From positions 744,001 through 808,000 of the forward strand of contig JAEHOE010000034.1 in assembly GCA_016858145.1 (NCBI GenBank): DNA of 64,000 nucleotides. Direction: 5' to 3'. Below the pieces are notes generated by a model. That model did no database searches, was not told the DNA's origin, and saw nothing but the letters and a program-made list of their open reading frames with translations. The translations under genes were made by a program, and so were the position numbers. Numbering within the stretch: the stretch's first letter is position 1; every line of letters starts with the position of its first letter. Of this stretch, positions 21,473-33,281 are shown one piece after another. Origin of the DNA: Edaphochlamys debaryana (taxonomy: Eukaryota; Chlorophyta; Chlorophyceae; Chlamydomonadales).

Positions 21473-24400
21473 ATGGCTGAAGCCCCAAAGCCCCCGCTGA
21501 AGAGGGGCTGCCGCGTGCGCATCTCGGGCCTGAAGACCGAGATCCTGAATGGCGCGGAGGGATGCGTCGTCGGTGCGCAGGACGCCGAGAGCCAGCGGTA
21601 CCCGGTGAAGCTGCTCAAACCCCCCGGAGCTGTAGCGGCCTTTCCGGAGGGCGTCAAGGCGAGTCGGGCCGTCTGCAAGGGGACGTTCGCCGCCGGGGTG
21701 TGGACTCCACACGCGCGCAAGAGAGCGGGGTTGGGCAGCAGAGCTGCCGAGGCCGGGGCAACGGGGCCCTTCTGCCACGCCTGCCTGGTGTGCCCCCGGG
21801 CCCCCACGCACAGGTCAAGGCCGAGAACCTAGAGCAAGTCCCGCTCCTCTCCCCAAAGCACGGGCCGTGATCGGCCGCATTCCTTCTACTTGTTACCGCC
21901 TCCTAGCCCAGCCCCTTTTCGCTGTACGTCATTCTTCATGCCCAACGCGCCTTTACCCTCTCTATCCCGCTCCAGCTACCATACAGCCTTCATACAGCTC
22001 TCGAACCGTTGACTCCCACGGCCGCAGGTGAAGCCGGACAACCTGGAGCTCGTACCTCAGGCCCAACCGGCGCCCGCCAAGCCACGGGACAAGCCCCGCA
22101 AGGCCCAGGCGGGGCCCGACCGGGCCCATGACGCGGTGAGGGTGTGGCACGGGGTAGCCAAGGTGTCAAGAGGCAAAGGAGCTACTGAGAAGCGTATGGG
22201 CTGTAGGGCAGGGCGTCGGATGCCAAGCGATCTTGCAGAAGCCGCGCAAAGCGATAAGGAGGCTGCCTTACGGACTCTTGGCTGACCCCTCCACGCCCCT
22301 CCTTCGCTCTGCGGCGGCCAGGCGGGCCGGATGGCGGGGCTGTCCCTGGCAGACCGGGGAGCGCCAGGTGAGGGCCGGGGGGACCGACTGGCGCTGTGGT
22401 GTCCAATGTCCCCAACTCCATCCGTTATAGCGGAGTCGTATATAGCGAGGCCCAAAGTTGAGAGGCGCACACGGCGCCCCGCCAGTGCTGCGCGCCATTG
22501 CTCCGCTGCTCGCTGCCCCACCCCGGCGTCCTCCTTCAGCGTCCTCCCTCGAGGGCCACCCCCGGTGCCCACCCCAAGTGCCCTCCCTCGGCGTCCCCTC
22601 TCGGCGAGCTCCCGCAGGCGGCGGCCCCGGCATGGATCCCTCCTCATGGGCCCGCGGCCTCAGCGCCGATCAGGCCGCGGAGTGGTTCGTGGATTGCTAC
22701 CGGTGGGCGAGGGCAGCACGGGTAGTCGTCGGGGCTTCGGGGGAGGGGGCCACACCTGACAAAAGCGTCAAGACCGTCGGCTGTCGAGTGCACCGTGCCG
22801 GCCGTGTACAATGCATTTTGTCGTACTTACGTGCGATGTGCGCGGTTGCCGTACGCCGTACGCAGGATGCGCGTGGACGACGACTACGTGTGGGGCGGCG
22901 GCAACCTGCACGGCCTGTACGACCCCGACGGAGGGCCAGACACGGTCTTCCACGACTTCCTGGTATTTGCAAAGCTCGCCGCACGCAACGGCGTGGTGCC
23001 GGGTAGGCAGGACCTGGAGGGCTTGGAAGGAGGGGGTGGAGGTGGCCCACAGGGTGGGGGCCGGGCGTGATGCAGGGTAGCAGATTAGCGGTGGAGTGGG
23101 GGTCAAAGCTGGCTTGAGTACAGGTATGGGCATGTGGCGAAGTCCGCAAGGAGAGCCGTGGGGAAGGCTGCGTCAGCTGGCGCGTGTGCGAGAGCTGGCT
23201 GCCTGGGGTGGAGCCAGCCAGCGGGGTGCAGCGCGGATAGCTCCTTGGAGGCCGCGAGCTCCGAAGGCTTTCCGCAGCCTACCCTCCAGTTTCACACTCA
23301 ACCGGAGGCTGTTGGGGGCCAAGGTCGTCCCTAGCTGCGGTTAACGTTGCTGACGCCCCTGCCGCTGGCACGGCTGACCCCCGGCCCCACCCTTTCGCTT
23401 TCGCCCTGCAGCCCGGTGGGACTGGCCCCTGTGCCTTAAGAAGGCGGGCGAGCTGCTCGGTGGGTGGCACGCGACGAGGCTCGGCTCGGCGGACATGTGC
23501 ATGTGCATGTGCATCAACAGGCTCGGCTGGCGTAACCGGCTGCCCTGGACAAAGTGACCAGTGTAGCACAGTGTCCACACACCAGCTTGGAGTGCTTAGC
23601 TTCGCCTCGCTTCCCAAACCCCGCAGGCTACGCGTTTGAGAAGGCTGACGCCAAGGGTGAGCTGCAGGCCCCCACTTGCTCTGCAGCGTGGCGTGCGTCC
23701 TGCGTTGCGTGATGGCCCTTGCGCTGCGGTGTTTCTTTGTGCGTCTGAAGCCACAACTCCCTTTGTTGTCTCCGCAGAGAAGTACGGCGGCGAGAACGTG
23801 TTCTCCATGTTCACCGGGGGCCGCTCGCTGCGGGCCACGGGCGAGCAGGTGCGCCCACACTGCCAGCCTTGCCAGAGCAGTGTCCTGGTGTTGCCCTTTG
23901 TCCGAGGGCGTTTGGGCGCTGTGTAATCTAGGATCCGACTACTTACTGTGCTCACATCTGCCGTGCGCGGCCCGCAGGTGTACGGCACTTCTTGCATGGG
24001 CGGCGGAAGCGTTGCCGGCCAGGGGGACAGCTCGGCGCTCAAGGCGGTCCTGCGGGAGATCAAACGGCCACACAAGGTGGGTGGCCAACCAACGTTTAGC
24101 ACTGAGAAATCCAGAGGGCCACGTCCCGCGCAGTGCTCAGCCTGCACTCTGTCTCACCACCTCCCGCCTCGTTCGGCCCCCCGGCTCTCAATCAGCCAAG
24201 CTACCGAGTGCTTGCCCATAACCAACGGATCTCCTGACCGCATTACTTTGTACGCGTGCTCCAAACCCAGGTGCCGGCTCTGCTCACTTCCCACAAAGCC
24301 GTGTTTGACGACGTGGGGGGCTGGCAGGCCTGGTCGGACCTGCGGTCGGCCCTGGCCACCCTGAAGATGCCCGGCAGCATGTACGACAACATGACGAGCG

Positions 24401-24648
24401 AGGAGGTCCTGGCTTACGTAAACGCCCAGGCGGCCGCCGGCAAGCACGCGGGGATGCTGGGCGGCAGGGTCGTTGGCGGCGGCGGCCGTGGCATGTACGA
24501 CGGGATGTACGGCGGGGGCGCATACGGCAAGGAGCAGGATGGGGATGATGATGATGATGATGATGACGAGTGGGTGACTGATCACGGGACGGACGACGAC
24601 GCTGAGGAGGGGGAGGGCGAGGGCGAGGAGGGCACGGCCGAAAAGTAG
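21473..24648 (+). CDS. Uncharacterised 11-exon gene with an N-terminal SH3/KOW-like module and acidic C-terminus
   Basis: Ten exons join in phase to 395 residues: 21473-21658, 22028-22135, 22322-22367, 22618-22702, 22866-23002, 23412-23459, 23627-23656, 23778-23848, 23978-24076, 24271-24648. An optional 24-nt exon at 21816-21839 also keeps frame. The N-terminus (GCRVRISGLKTEILNGAEG, then VKPDNLELV) resembles small beta-barrel SH3/KOW-like modules seen in many algal proteins. After a Lys/Pro linker comes a conserved-looking globular part rich in aromatics (AEWFVDCYRMRVDDDYVWGG, RWDWPLCLKKAGELLGYAF, NVFSMFTGGRSLRATGEQ). The C-terminus is Gly-rich, then a (GAT)n-encoded run of eight Asp and Glu/Gly repeats. 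The first intron has a GC donor. I do not recognise the central domain and assign no function. A TGTAA lies at 25435-25439. Confidence 0.75.
21816..21839 (+). other. Candidate 24-nt cassette micro-exon
   Basis: It is preceded by a good acceptor (CGCACAG) and followed by a weak GT donor. It encodes VKAENLEQ, a near-duplicate of VKPDNLEL at the start of the next exon (22028). Inclusion would keep the frame and double this motif. It may be an alternative exon or a decayed duplicate. Confidence 0.4.
24541..24568 (+). repeat. (GAT)n coding microsatellite
   Basis: A run of GAT codons within the last exon of the uncharacterised gene encodes poly-Asp. Confidence 0.85.
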
Positions 24649-25434
24649 AGGTCCAGCATTCACAAAGCATGGGTCCAGACGAAATCGCGGCCACGGTGTG
24701 GTGGGGGTTCTCGCCACATTGTTAGGTGCAGTGAGGACTTGGCCGCGGTTGAGGTTATGCATATTCAATGCTAGTCCGCTGAACACTTGGGGTCTTGCTT
24801 TGGGCTCCACGAAGGGGGGGGTGCAGAAGTAAGCGTTGTGTGAGTGCGCTGGTGACACTGGCGCCACGGAGGCAGGGGTGTGTGGCGAGACGCAGCGGCA
24901 GGCAAAGGGTCTGTCTATCGCCCGGCTATGGGCAGAGGCACTAGGCAAGTAGGCAGAGAGGCGGTTACGGGTACAAGTATGATTCCACGCACGGATGGAT
25001 GGGCTGGTTGCTCGGACGTGAGGGGAAATGAGCTGCAACGCTCGCGGCGGCCGGTTCCGCTCTTGTCGTGGGAGTGCCACCTCGCTCGAGCAGGCGGGGG
25101 GTGCCGGCAGGGCATTGGACGAACCGTTCAGAACCGTTGAACCGTTGGCGTGTGTGGAGTATTGTGACGGCGGTAACGCGGCATCCCCGATTGCGCTGGC
25201 TTGTGCGGATAGATTGGCAGGTGCGGACAGGAGGGTGCTTCCTGGATGTGGACACCGGGCAGATTCTGTGCCTGGTGTGGTGACGAGGTACCCAGCGAGC
25301 CCTGCGCCCCCGATGCCGCAAGAGAGTTAGAGGGGGAAGCTGTGGGCCGTAGGGCCTAGCAGGATTGTGCATGTGCTACTCGTCTCGTCGTCTGGCTGCG
25401 GGTGCTTTCCTTGATGTCCCCGGCCATTGGATGT

Positions 25435-25439
25435 TGTAA
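25435..25439 (+). promoter_or_regulatory. Putative polyadenylation signal TGTAA
   Basis: The first TGTAA I see downstream of the gene ending at 24648, about 790 nt away. It also forms one arm of a small inverted repeat. Confidence 0.35.
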
Positions 25440-26171
25440 GCCTAAGCCTCCTAAGGCTTACGAATGTCTCTTACCGGTTGATGCTATACCGGCACAGAGA
25501 CGGCGACGCCGTGAGCAAACACTTATAGCAACCGAAAGCGCTCGGTCTATTTGTTGCAACGCAGTAGCCGTACTTCCCGGCACTTCGTCCACTTCCGTAC
25601 ACGTTGAGCCCTCATGCGCATGCGCCCCCAGGCGCCACAACCAAGCGCTTCACTCTGTTGATGTCTTCTGCCCCCTGGCGCCCCCTGCTCAGTCCCCTTC
25701 AACTTGTGCACACCACGAGTACCGAGCGTCAAGGGTGATCGCCTTACTACCGTACTAGCAGCACAGGACACATTTCCACTCCCCATTTCAGACACCGCAT
25801 AGCCGCCTTCAAGACAGCACATTCTGGGCTTAACGGTGCATCAGTTTGCACTTGCAGTGCCCACGCAAGCACCCTACAGACAAGGCGTGTCCACCGCCGC
25901 ATGCGCATACTTCTTGCGTTTCCAGGTTGCAGCCGACGGGGCGGCACCTTGGTGTACGAAGATACACACCACCACAAACACATGCACAAACAATGTTCCG
26001 GCGGGAAAGCGTTCTACAATTATGTCCCGATCACCCCCTCCATCAGGGCAGGGCCGGCAAGGCAGGGCCGCCAATTCCGCCATATATGAACCGACGTGCT
26101 GCTGAGTCTCAGCTCGCCATTGCTCCGAGGGTCCTGGCCCACACGCGCCTCCCACCCGCCATACCCCCCCA

Positions 26172-26380
26172 CACACATTATCTCGGACGTCGCCGACTTC
26201 TGCCACCAGATCGCCCTCCTCGTTGCCACGCTCCGCGACCAAGGCTACAACCCCAACTCCCTCTTCGGCACCATCCACCGCCTCCTCGACGCGCAGCCGT
26301 ACATGTACTACTGCCCCCGCCGTGACAGCCACCTCCCTCTGGTACAGCAGATCCATCAGGCCTACGCGCAGCTTGGCTGA
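26172..26380 (+). CDS. Orphan coding-like segment, probable terminal exon or transposon fragment
   Basis: About 67 codons ending in TGA at 26380 show extreme C preference in third positions, a clear coding signature here. The peptide includes DVADFCHQIALLVATLRDQG, then LFGTIHRLLDAQPYMYYCPR and LVQQIHQAYAQLG. I could not find matching upstream exons or a start. It resembles a helical N-terminal or capsid-like domain of a retroelement only in general character. It may be the last exon of an unseen gene or a fragment of a mobile element. Confidence 0.35.
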
Positions 26381-28961
26381 TATGCCAGCCCCAGCGTAGC
26401 CCCGCCCCAGCCGCCATGCGAGGCCGCGCGCTTACACGGCCCAGGGACTGACGTGCTCGTCGGGTGATATGATGGTCTGGCAGGCACCCAGCGCCTAACG
26501 GGGATTAAGCCCTGCCCAGACTGATCCCCGCCGTCCCACGGAACCCTGTCCCCCGCACGCCCTCCGCACCCGCACCCGCACGCACGCGCCAGCCCCGCCC
26601 ACCCGCCGGGGTGGGGCCTTGGCTCCGCGGCATGTGGGGATCTCATTCGGAGACCCTTGCCGCGCGGCACCGCCTACACCGCCATAGCCCGAGCCCTAGG
26701 TTGCTTGCTAGACACCGGCCGCGCTGGCCTTCACCGTCCGCCTGTTCGCCCTGCTGGCATGCATCGAGGTCTTCGGCCGCTCACGCTCTGCCCCTCCGTC
26801 TCTGGGACAACACCTCCACTACCCACAGGTTCGGCTCCGTGGGACGTGGGGACGCTTAGGCCTCCGTGGGCGCGCTACTCGCGAACGGGCTCGGGCGATG
26901 GCGGGCCAGGAGCTGAGGACGCACAGCAGCGGCGCGCAGGTAAACGGCGAGGTAAGCGGGGCTTCTCGGGGCTTTCCTTCGGTGGAGCCGGCCCGCCAGC
27001 CCCTCTCGGTGCACCGACGCGCGGAGCAGCCCAGGGTTACTCTAGGGGGGACTTTCAGCCTGGAAGCCACTTTCGGCGACCAGGTACCCCGTTCACAGGC
27101 ACAGGCATTCTGCGTCGGCCAACATCATGCGACGCCAACACCGCGGCACTACGCCCCGTTGTCTATAATAACCCTCACTCTACACACTCCATGGGTTCCC
27201 CCATGGGTTGCTGCCGTACCGTCGGCCCCGCCCCTCACCAGCCCGCCCCCGCGACTCCCCTCCCTCTCTGCCCGCCGGCGGCCACTCGTGTCTTAGGCTT
27301 CTCATACTCCCTTGTGCTTCGCCCACCTCCTCCGCTATTGACACCCTCCTTGGCCCGCTCCCCGTTTTCCGCATTGCCTCCGTCGTGGCGCTGCCTTCGC
27401 CCCTGCTGTTTTAGGTGAGAACCGGGATTGTTCCGTTCGGGTGGGCTTCGGTCTCGCGGGCTGCTCGGTCCGCATGTCTGCTCTGCTTCGCTGTGCCCCT
27501 CTGCGCCGCCGGCGGGCCGCACCAGCTCCAGTCTACCTCACTATTACCAGCTACAAACTACGGCTCCGACGCGGCTCCAGCGGCGACACACACGTAACGG
27601 GTTCGGGATGGGCGGGATGGGTCGGGCTTCGGTTTCCTCGGGCTTTCGGTTCCGTCTCTAAGGCCGGCCGGTTAATCACCGCGCCCACGATTCCCAGGCT
27701 CATGCGAGCAGCCCTTCACACCCCACGCTACTGCCGAGAAATCCATTCCATCAGGCGTGAGTTCACACCGATATGAGCACCCAAAGCCCCATCCCATTGC
27801 ATGGCATCTGTTTAAACTGTGAGCAAAGTGCAGGACGACAAGGCATGCGTTCGACAAGTGAGGTGCATGGTCCAGAGACCACGAACGCTACTGACCCAAA
27901 GACTGCAGGGAGTGCTTGCATTCATGCCACAAGTGCGTGCATATGCCCCATTATTTGCATACTAGACAGCCTTATTAACGGTAACCGGTATCGTAGGTTA
28001 CCGTAGGTTCTTGGCTGCAGGTTGTGAGAGGAAGGGTCACTGTCCTGGGCAGCCAGTGCAGCTACGGAAAGGCAACCCACACCCGTCAACCCACACAAGG
28101 ACTGCGGGACCCTGCAACCAGCGGTGGATTCTACATCCGCGCTGGCCCCGCGAGCACAGCCCACACACAATCAGGCTCCACAACTGCATTCAGCCACTCA
28201 AGTTACCGTACCCATAGTTCACCCCTCCAATGTCAGCTTACCCATCGCCTCTCGGCAGAGACCATACTGCTCCAATAGCGCAAGGTGCAGAGCTCATTGT
28301 ACCGTTTGGAACGCCTTCATCTTTGGTCACCCTTGTGCCTGCCAACCAAAAGCCCCGAAACGGGCCGGGAGCCGGGAGCAATGTCAACCGCAGATCAGGA
28401 CCATATCAATGCTACGCACGTTGATGTCGAGAACTTAAGCAAAAGCAGTGAAGAGCTGGATGCAGGAAAGGGTCCGGGTTCCACAGCACTTTCCAAACCA
28501 AGCCCTTCATAAGCCATGGATGCCCCATACAGGGGGCAGCGAAAGAGCAGAGCAAAGGGACACAGAGCATCACAGTGCTACCTCGTAGGACCATTCTTCG
28601 ACACACGCTGGAGACAGACGGCGTGTTGTGGCGGTCGTAGCTCCGAGGCATAAGCAACCGACCCAATAGGGCTGAATGTCAAAGTGTGTCATTCCGTGCG
28701 GCCATATGCCATACTCAATGACTTACTAGTATGAGGTCAAGCCATGCTTGTCGGCCCTCAAGTTGCATACAGATTGTCGGCAATCGGCTTAGCAGCGTCC
28801 CCCGAAGCCAATCTTCTTATTGCGGTGCGTCAGGCCTGGCACGGCGGCCTCCATGCATGTGCGCAGCCGTTCTCCTCAACCCATAAGAATCCCTTGTAGT
28901 ACTACCTTGCGTAGCTCTTCCTCCTCCAACCGCATCCCGTGCTGCTAGATTCCTGCAGCAC

Positions 28962-31900
28962 CTAGTCCTCCTTGATACCCTTGGCAGCGGCAGCCCCGTC
29001 GAGACCCGCGTCAGATCGCGCTCTTGACGTCGCAGCCTGAGCAGCGGAACCGCCTTCCGCCGCGGGGCCCCGCTCGGCCCTGGCCTTCCGGCAGGCCAGC
29101 CTGAGGTAGAGCTGTGCGAGCAGGGTGGCCAGCAGCGCCACCGCCTCCACGCGGGCTGCGGCCAGGAGCCCCACGGCCCGGGCGTTCAGGGGCAGGCGCA
29201 GCGCCGACACGCCCAGAGCGGCCGGCGGGGACAGCTGCGAGGAAGGGAGGAAGCAAACGTGGGAGGAGGCACGTGTGATGCATGAGGTGGGGGACGCATG
29301 GCATACCGTAGAGCTGCATAAGCACCCAGCACGCAGCACGTGCGCAGCACACGGCTCGTGGTCTCACCAGGCACGTCACGGGCAGGAGCACTCCCTCCAT
29401 CAGCACCAGGCCAACGCCGCTGCGGTACGAGTCGAAGCCGGGCGGCGCCCGGATCGCCAGCGTCAGCACCATGACCTTAGCGCCCAGGCTGGCGGCGTAA
29501 CGCCAGCGCCGGGCCGCCGCCGCCAGGCCCCTCCAGGCGGGGGCGGGCAGCAGGGGCCAGGCCAGGGCTGTGACGAGGCTGGCGGCGCAGCGAGTGATCC
29601 AGGCGAGGATGGCAAAGTGCGTGGAGGCGCCCCGGGAGCGCAGGAGCACGATCAGGAGCGCTAGCAGCTCCAGCGCTTGGCTGAGAGGGGGGTATGGGCG
29701 GGGGCGGCGGGCCAAGGGCATTCAGCATCAAGCAGGGAAGCGGACGAGAGACGGGTACGCACACGGTCAGTCAGACGCACACCCGCCCGACGCACATGGT
29801 GTGCGCCTGTGCCGCTGCCCATCGGTTGCAGTGGGCTCGGAAGGCCTCCTCCTCCGCCGGAGCCTCTCGCTCGAGCCCCAACGACAGCCGTGCCGCCTGC
29901 GCCACTGCACGCCAGGGGCCCCCAACCCGCCGGGCGCTGGCGCCGGCCTGAGCCGGCTCTCCGCCTGCCGCATCCCCTGCCCCGTCCTGCCGAGCCTTCT
30001 GGGCTGCTTCCTGAAGCCGCCGAGCCGGCACGGGAAGCCCGTCAGCGCGCGCAAAGTCGAGCAGGTGTGCAGCGAGCTCGGCAGCTTGGCTGTGTGACGG
30101 GCTGAACAGGCAGACCGCAACGTCTGTCAGGAAGTGGCCGCAGCTGGTCAGCGCCTCCGCTGGCGCCTCGGCCGCCGCCATGGAAGCAAGCGCTGCGCCC
30201 AGCTCCTCCGCGAAGCTCGAGTCCTCAGCCGGCAGCACCAGGACCGGCAGCACGACAACGGGCCGCCCCTCGCAGCAGCGGAGGTCCACCTGAGGGGAGG
30301 GAGGCACGGGCACTGTCGCTCCGCCAGCAGCCAAGGGGCCCGCTACCCACAGGGGCCACAGGGGTCTATGGCACCCGACCCACATGCCCTCCCGCCTGCA
30401 GGGCCCAGCCCGCCACTTGCCTGCATCAGGCCGGGTGCCAAGTCCGCCAGGGGCACCTCCACCGTGTATGCAACTGCTCTGCAGCCCGCCTGCTGCTCCT
30501 CCTCCTCCTGCGCCGACACCCGCGCTGCCACGTAAGCGCCCTCTACCCGCACGAGCACCTCCGGAGGCGAAGCCCCAACCCACGCGGCGCCGAGCTCGGC
30601 CCTGAGTGTCAGCTGGGCCATAGGCTCGGTGGCGTCGGGGCCCGTGGGGCAGGGTTCCAGTGACGAGCCGAAGGACGGCACTTGTGGCGCAGGCAAGAGG
30701 AGCACGCGCGGACTCAGTGCTGTGACTTGGCAGCCCTCGGCCGCAGTCTCGTCGCCCCATCCACACGTGTAGCTGGTGTTGGGGTCACGTGCGGTGCCGT
30801 CCGCGGCTGAGATGGTGACGTGCGACCCCGTTGGGAGCTGGAGCGCTGCGACCACGGCCTCCGCAATCACGTCATCGCTGACGGGATCCGGGAAGTTGCT
30901 GACGTCATCGGGTGAGTCATCATCTCTGTCGTACCGGTGGATCTCGAGATCGAGCACGAGCTCGATGCAGCCGCTGCGGACGTAGGCGGCCTGCAGCCGC
31001 ACGCCCTGTGCGGCCAGCGCTTCGCGGACCCGCTCCTGCCAGCCCGGTGGAATCTGGTCCGGGTGTACGTCAGAGATCTTGATCCAGAGCGATTTGGTGC
31101 GGAGGAAGGCCCGGTACGGGGGCCGCGAAGGCCGCGCTAGCCGCTCTGCAGCCGCCACGGACATGTGGCTTGGAGCGGCCGCTGCGGCAGCGGTGCGGAC
31201 TGCAGCGTGTCCATTGGTCGCCGCAGATGCGACCGGAACCGTAGAGCAAGTCTCCTTCAAAAGTAGAGGCTGTGTCGCCGGTTCCGGGTCCGGGACCGGG
31301 TCGGCGGGGGAGCCCAGCTTGCCGGCGCGGCCGCGCGACGGGCCTGCCGCCGATCCAGCCTCCTCCCCGCCGCCTGCACCCCGCGCCCTGGCACTGTTCG
31401 AACCCCGGCGCCGGGTGGCGTTGAGGGAGCGGTGCAGAACGTAGACTGCGACCAGGGCGCCCAAGCGCTGAGCGATGATCCTGGCGGGTGCATTGGTTGG
31501 GACTTCGCAGCCGAGAGCGTTGCAGCGCGCAAGGGTGCCAAAGGAGGCGGCGAGGGCAAAGAGGCCGTAGCCCAGCTCAGCCAGAAGGCTGCCGGACTGG
31601 GGGTGTTGGGGGGTGGGGTGAGCAGGGATGGGCAAGCCAGCGTGTCAAAACAAAGTCGGGGGGGAGGAACTGTACGTGAACAGGTCAGACCATAGGCATT
31701 ACGGCGCGACGGCGAATACACTCACGCTCAAGGATAGGAAGCTCGTGACGTCAAAGACGGAGTGGATGATGCCGATGCAGTACCATGCCATCGCAGACGA
31801 GCAGCCCGGCAGCATCAGGTTGTGGACAAAGACGGCCAGCCGGGAGGCGTAGCAGAGCGTCGAGGTGGCGGCCAGGTACATGGAGTCGGGGACCAGCAGG

Positions 31901-32559
31901 ATGGCGAGGGCCCGGAGGGTCGCTGCGGGGAGGGGCGTGTCGGCCAGAGAGATACGGTTGAGTGCACGGGGCATGGGCGCGCAGCAGGGGCAGGAGGAGC
32001 ACCAGGGGGAGAATGTGCACGCGTGCTGGGCAGGGTCGGCGGCTTGGCGGGCCGGAATTGCCCCACGCAAGGGCACGGCGGGCCCCCCAGTTGAGGTTGC
32101 GCCACCTCACTCCCCCACCCCTTTGCTCTGTGCCCCGCTGTCCTTGCATGACAGCCACCTACTGAGGAGAAGTGCCATGGGAATCCATTGGTCGGGAGTG
32201 TGTACGTGGGCGAGGTCCCATAGCACGCCAGCCGGATGCTTTAGGATGTGCACTCCGCGCTCCAAGCCGCTAGCGGTGCAGGGATACGTAGATAACACTA
32301 TCGAGCTCTCGGGGTTGGCCCAGACGCTTGAGCCAGCGCCTGCTGCTCTCCCTTCGCAATAGCTACGAGCTAAGCCGGCGTAGACAGAGACTATCGCGTG
32401 CAGAGCGATGCCCGTTGCACAGAAAAGGCTCGCTAGGCGCGCTTGCTCCATATTGAGGCCGGCTCCAACTTGAACTATGCCTGCATGGCCGTAAGCTGTT
32501 ATGACAGAGGCATGTATGTATGGGTGTGCGTGCTCGGGGGGTAACTCGCTTTCGGCCAC
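28962..32559 (-). CDS. Multi-pass membrane protein with a domain like the region C-terminal to the SBP box of plant SPL proteins
   Basis: Minus-strand exons: 32559-32159 (tentative), 32025-31726, 31596-30421, 30289-29796, 29680-29368, 29234-28962. All junctions keep phase except exon 1/2, which I could not resolve, so the N-terminus is uncertain. The intron after 30421 uses a GC donor (CAG|GCAAGT). Several hydrophobic helices lie in the first exons (LASLFCATGIALHAIVSVYA, LATLRALAILL-type and MAWYCIGIIHSVFDVTSFL) and again at the C-terminus (LELLALLIVLL, LLAAARVEAVALLATLLAQL). The large middle exon carries LWIKISDVHPDQIPPGWQ, then AAYVRSGCIELVLDLEI, resembling the segment after the SBP box in plant SPL1-type proteins and the alga's CRR1-like proteins (RPGC-[IV]-x-L-T-I-x-L). 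No SBP zinc finger is visible. Membrane sensor or scaffold function is only a guess. Confidence 0.65.
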
Positions 32560-32688
32560 ATCCCCGAGCGTGTAAGTGCTGCACCGGCTACCGGCTACCA
32601 GGCAGACCTTTCCCCGCTCGTCTCATACTTCACTTGTCTGTTGTTTGCGGCCTCAGCTACAGCGCACCATGTCGTGGCTTTGTGGACG

Positions 32689-32693
32689 TTACA
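32689..32693 (-). promoter_or_regulatory. Putative polyadenylation signal TGTAA for the kinesin-like gene
   Basis: It lies about 590 nt past the stop at 33282 and only about 130 nt upstream of the tentative ATG of the next minus-strand gene. Confidence 0.35.
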
Positions 32694-33281
32694 GAGCAAA
32701 GCCAGCTGCTGTGCTGACGGTCACGACTCGAGTGGCTTCCAGACATGGTAAGACCGGATAGCGACATCAAACGCACGTTATGCCATGCCACCACAACCCC
32801 AACCTACAGATGTTCAGGGACACTGGGCCGCCTCAACCCAGCCGCACGCGCGCATGACCGACCTCCCGTACCCACGGCACAGTGCCGAACTCCACTTCGC
32901 AAAGGTTAAGCGCCCCCCTGCACGCAAAACTCAGCAATGCTCCTTCACGTACTGCACGCGCATCATCCCTGCCATTCCTGTTTGTCGCGGCTTGACACCT
33001 AGGTGTGCCTCTGACCTACCTCGCGCGTCCTGCGCTCCTGCCTGCCCCCTGATGTGCCCTACGGTAGGCTGTATCCTGTGACAGATGCACAAAACGGCTC
33101 CGGAACTATCCCTCCCTCAGGTACCGAGTATCCAACACGCAGTCATTCACTGTCAAGTATCCGCATTGCACCTGAGTAAGTTGCCAGACCCCGGTAGATA
33201 AAAGTCCGTGCGCGCCCGCAGTCCGCCCACTCCTTCGCAATACCCTGCCCACGGTTACTAGCCAGCCAGTACCGGTACACG

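Larger units (their letters stand above)
24649..28961. other. 4.3-kb gene-poor region
   Basis: It has less coding-like composition than its surroundings. It contains the TGTAA at 25435-25439 and an inverted repeat at 25437-25461 (GTAAGCCT / AGGCTTAC). One strongly codon-biased segment at 26172-26380 is listed separately. Another Arg/Gly/Ser-rich open stretch around 26870-27080 has no recognisable motif. No tRNA, LTR pair or complete transposon was found by eye. Confidence 0.45.
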
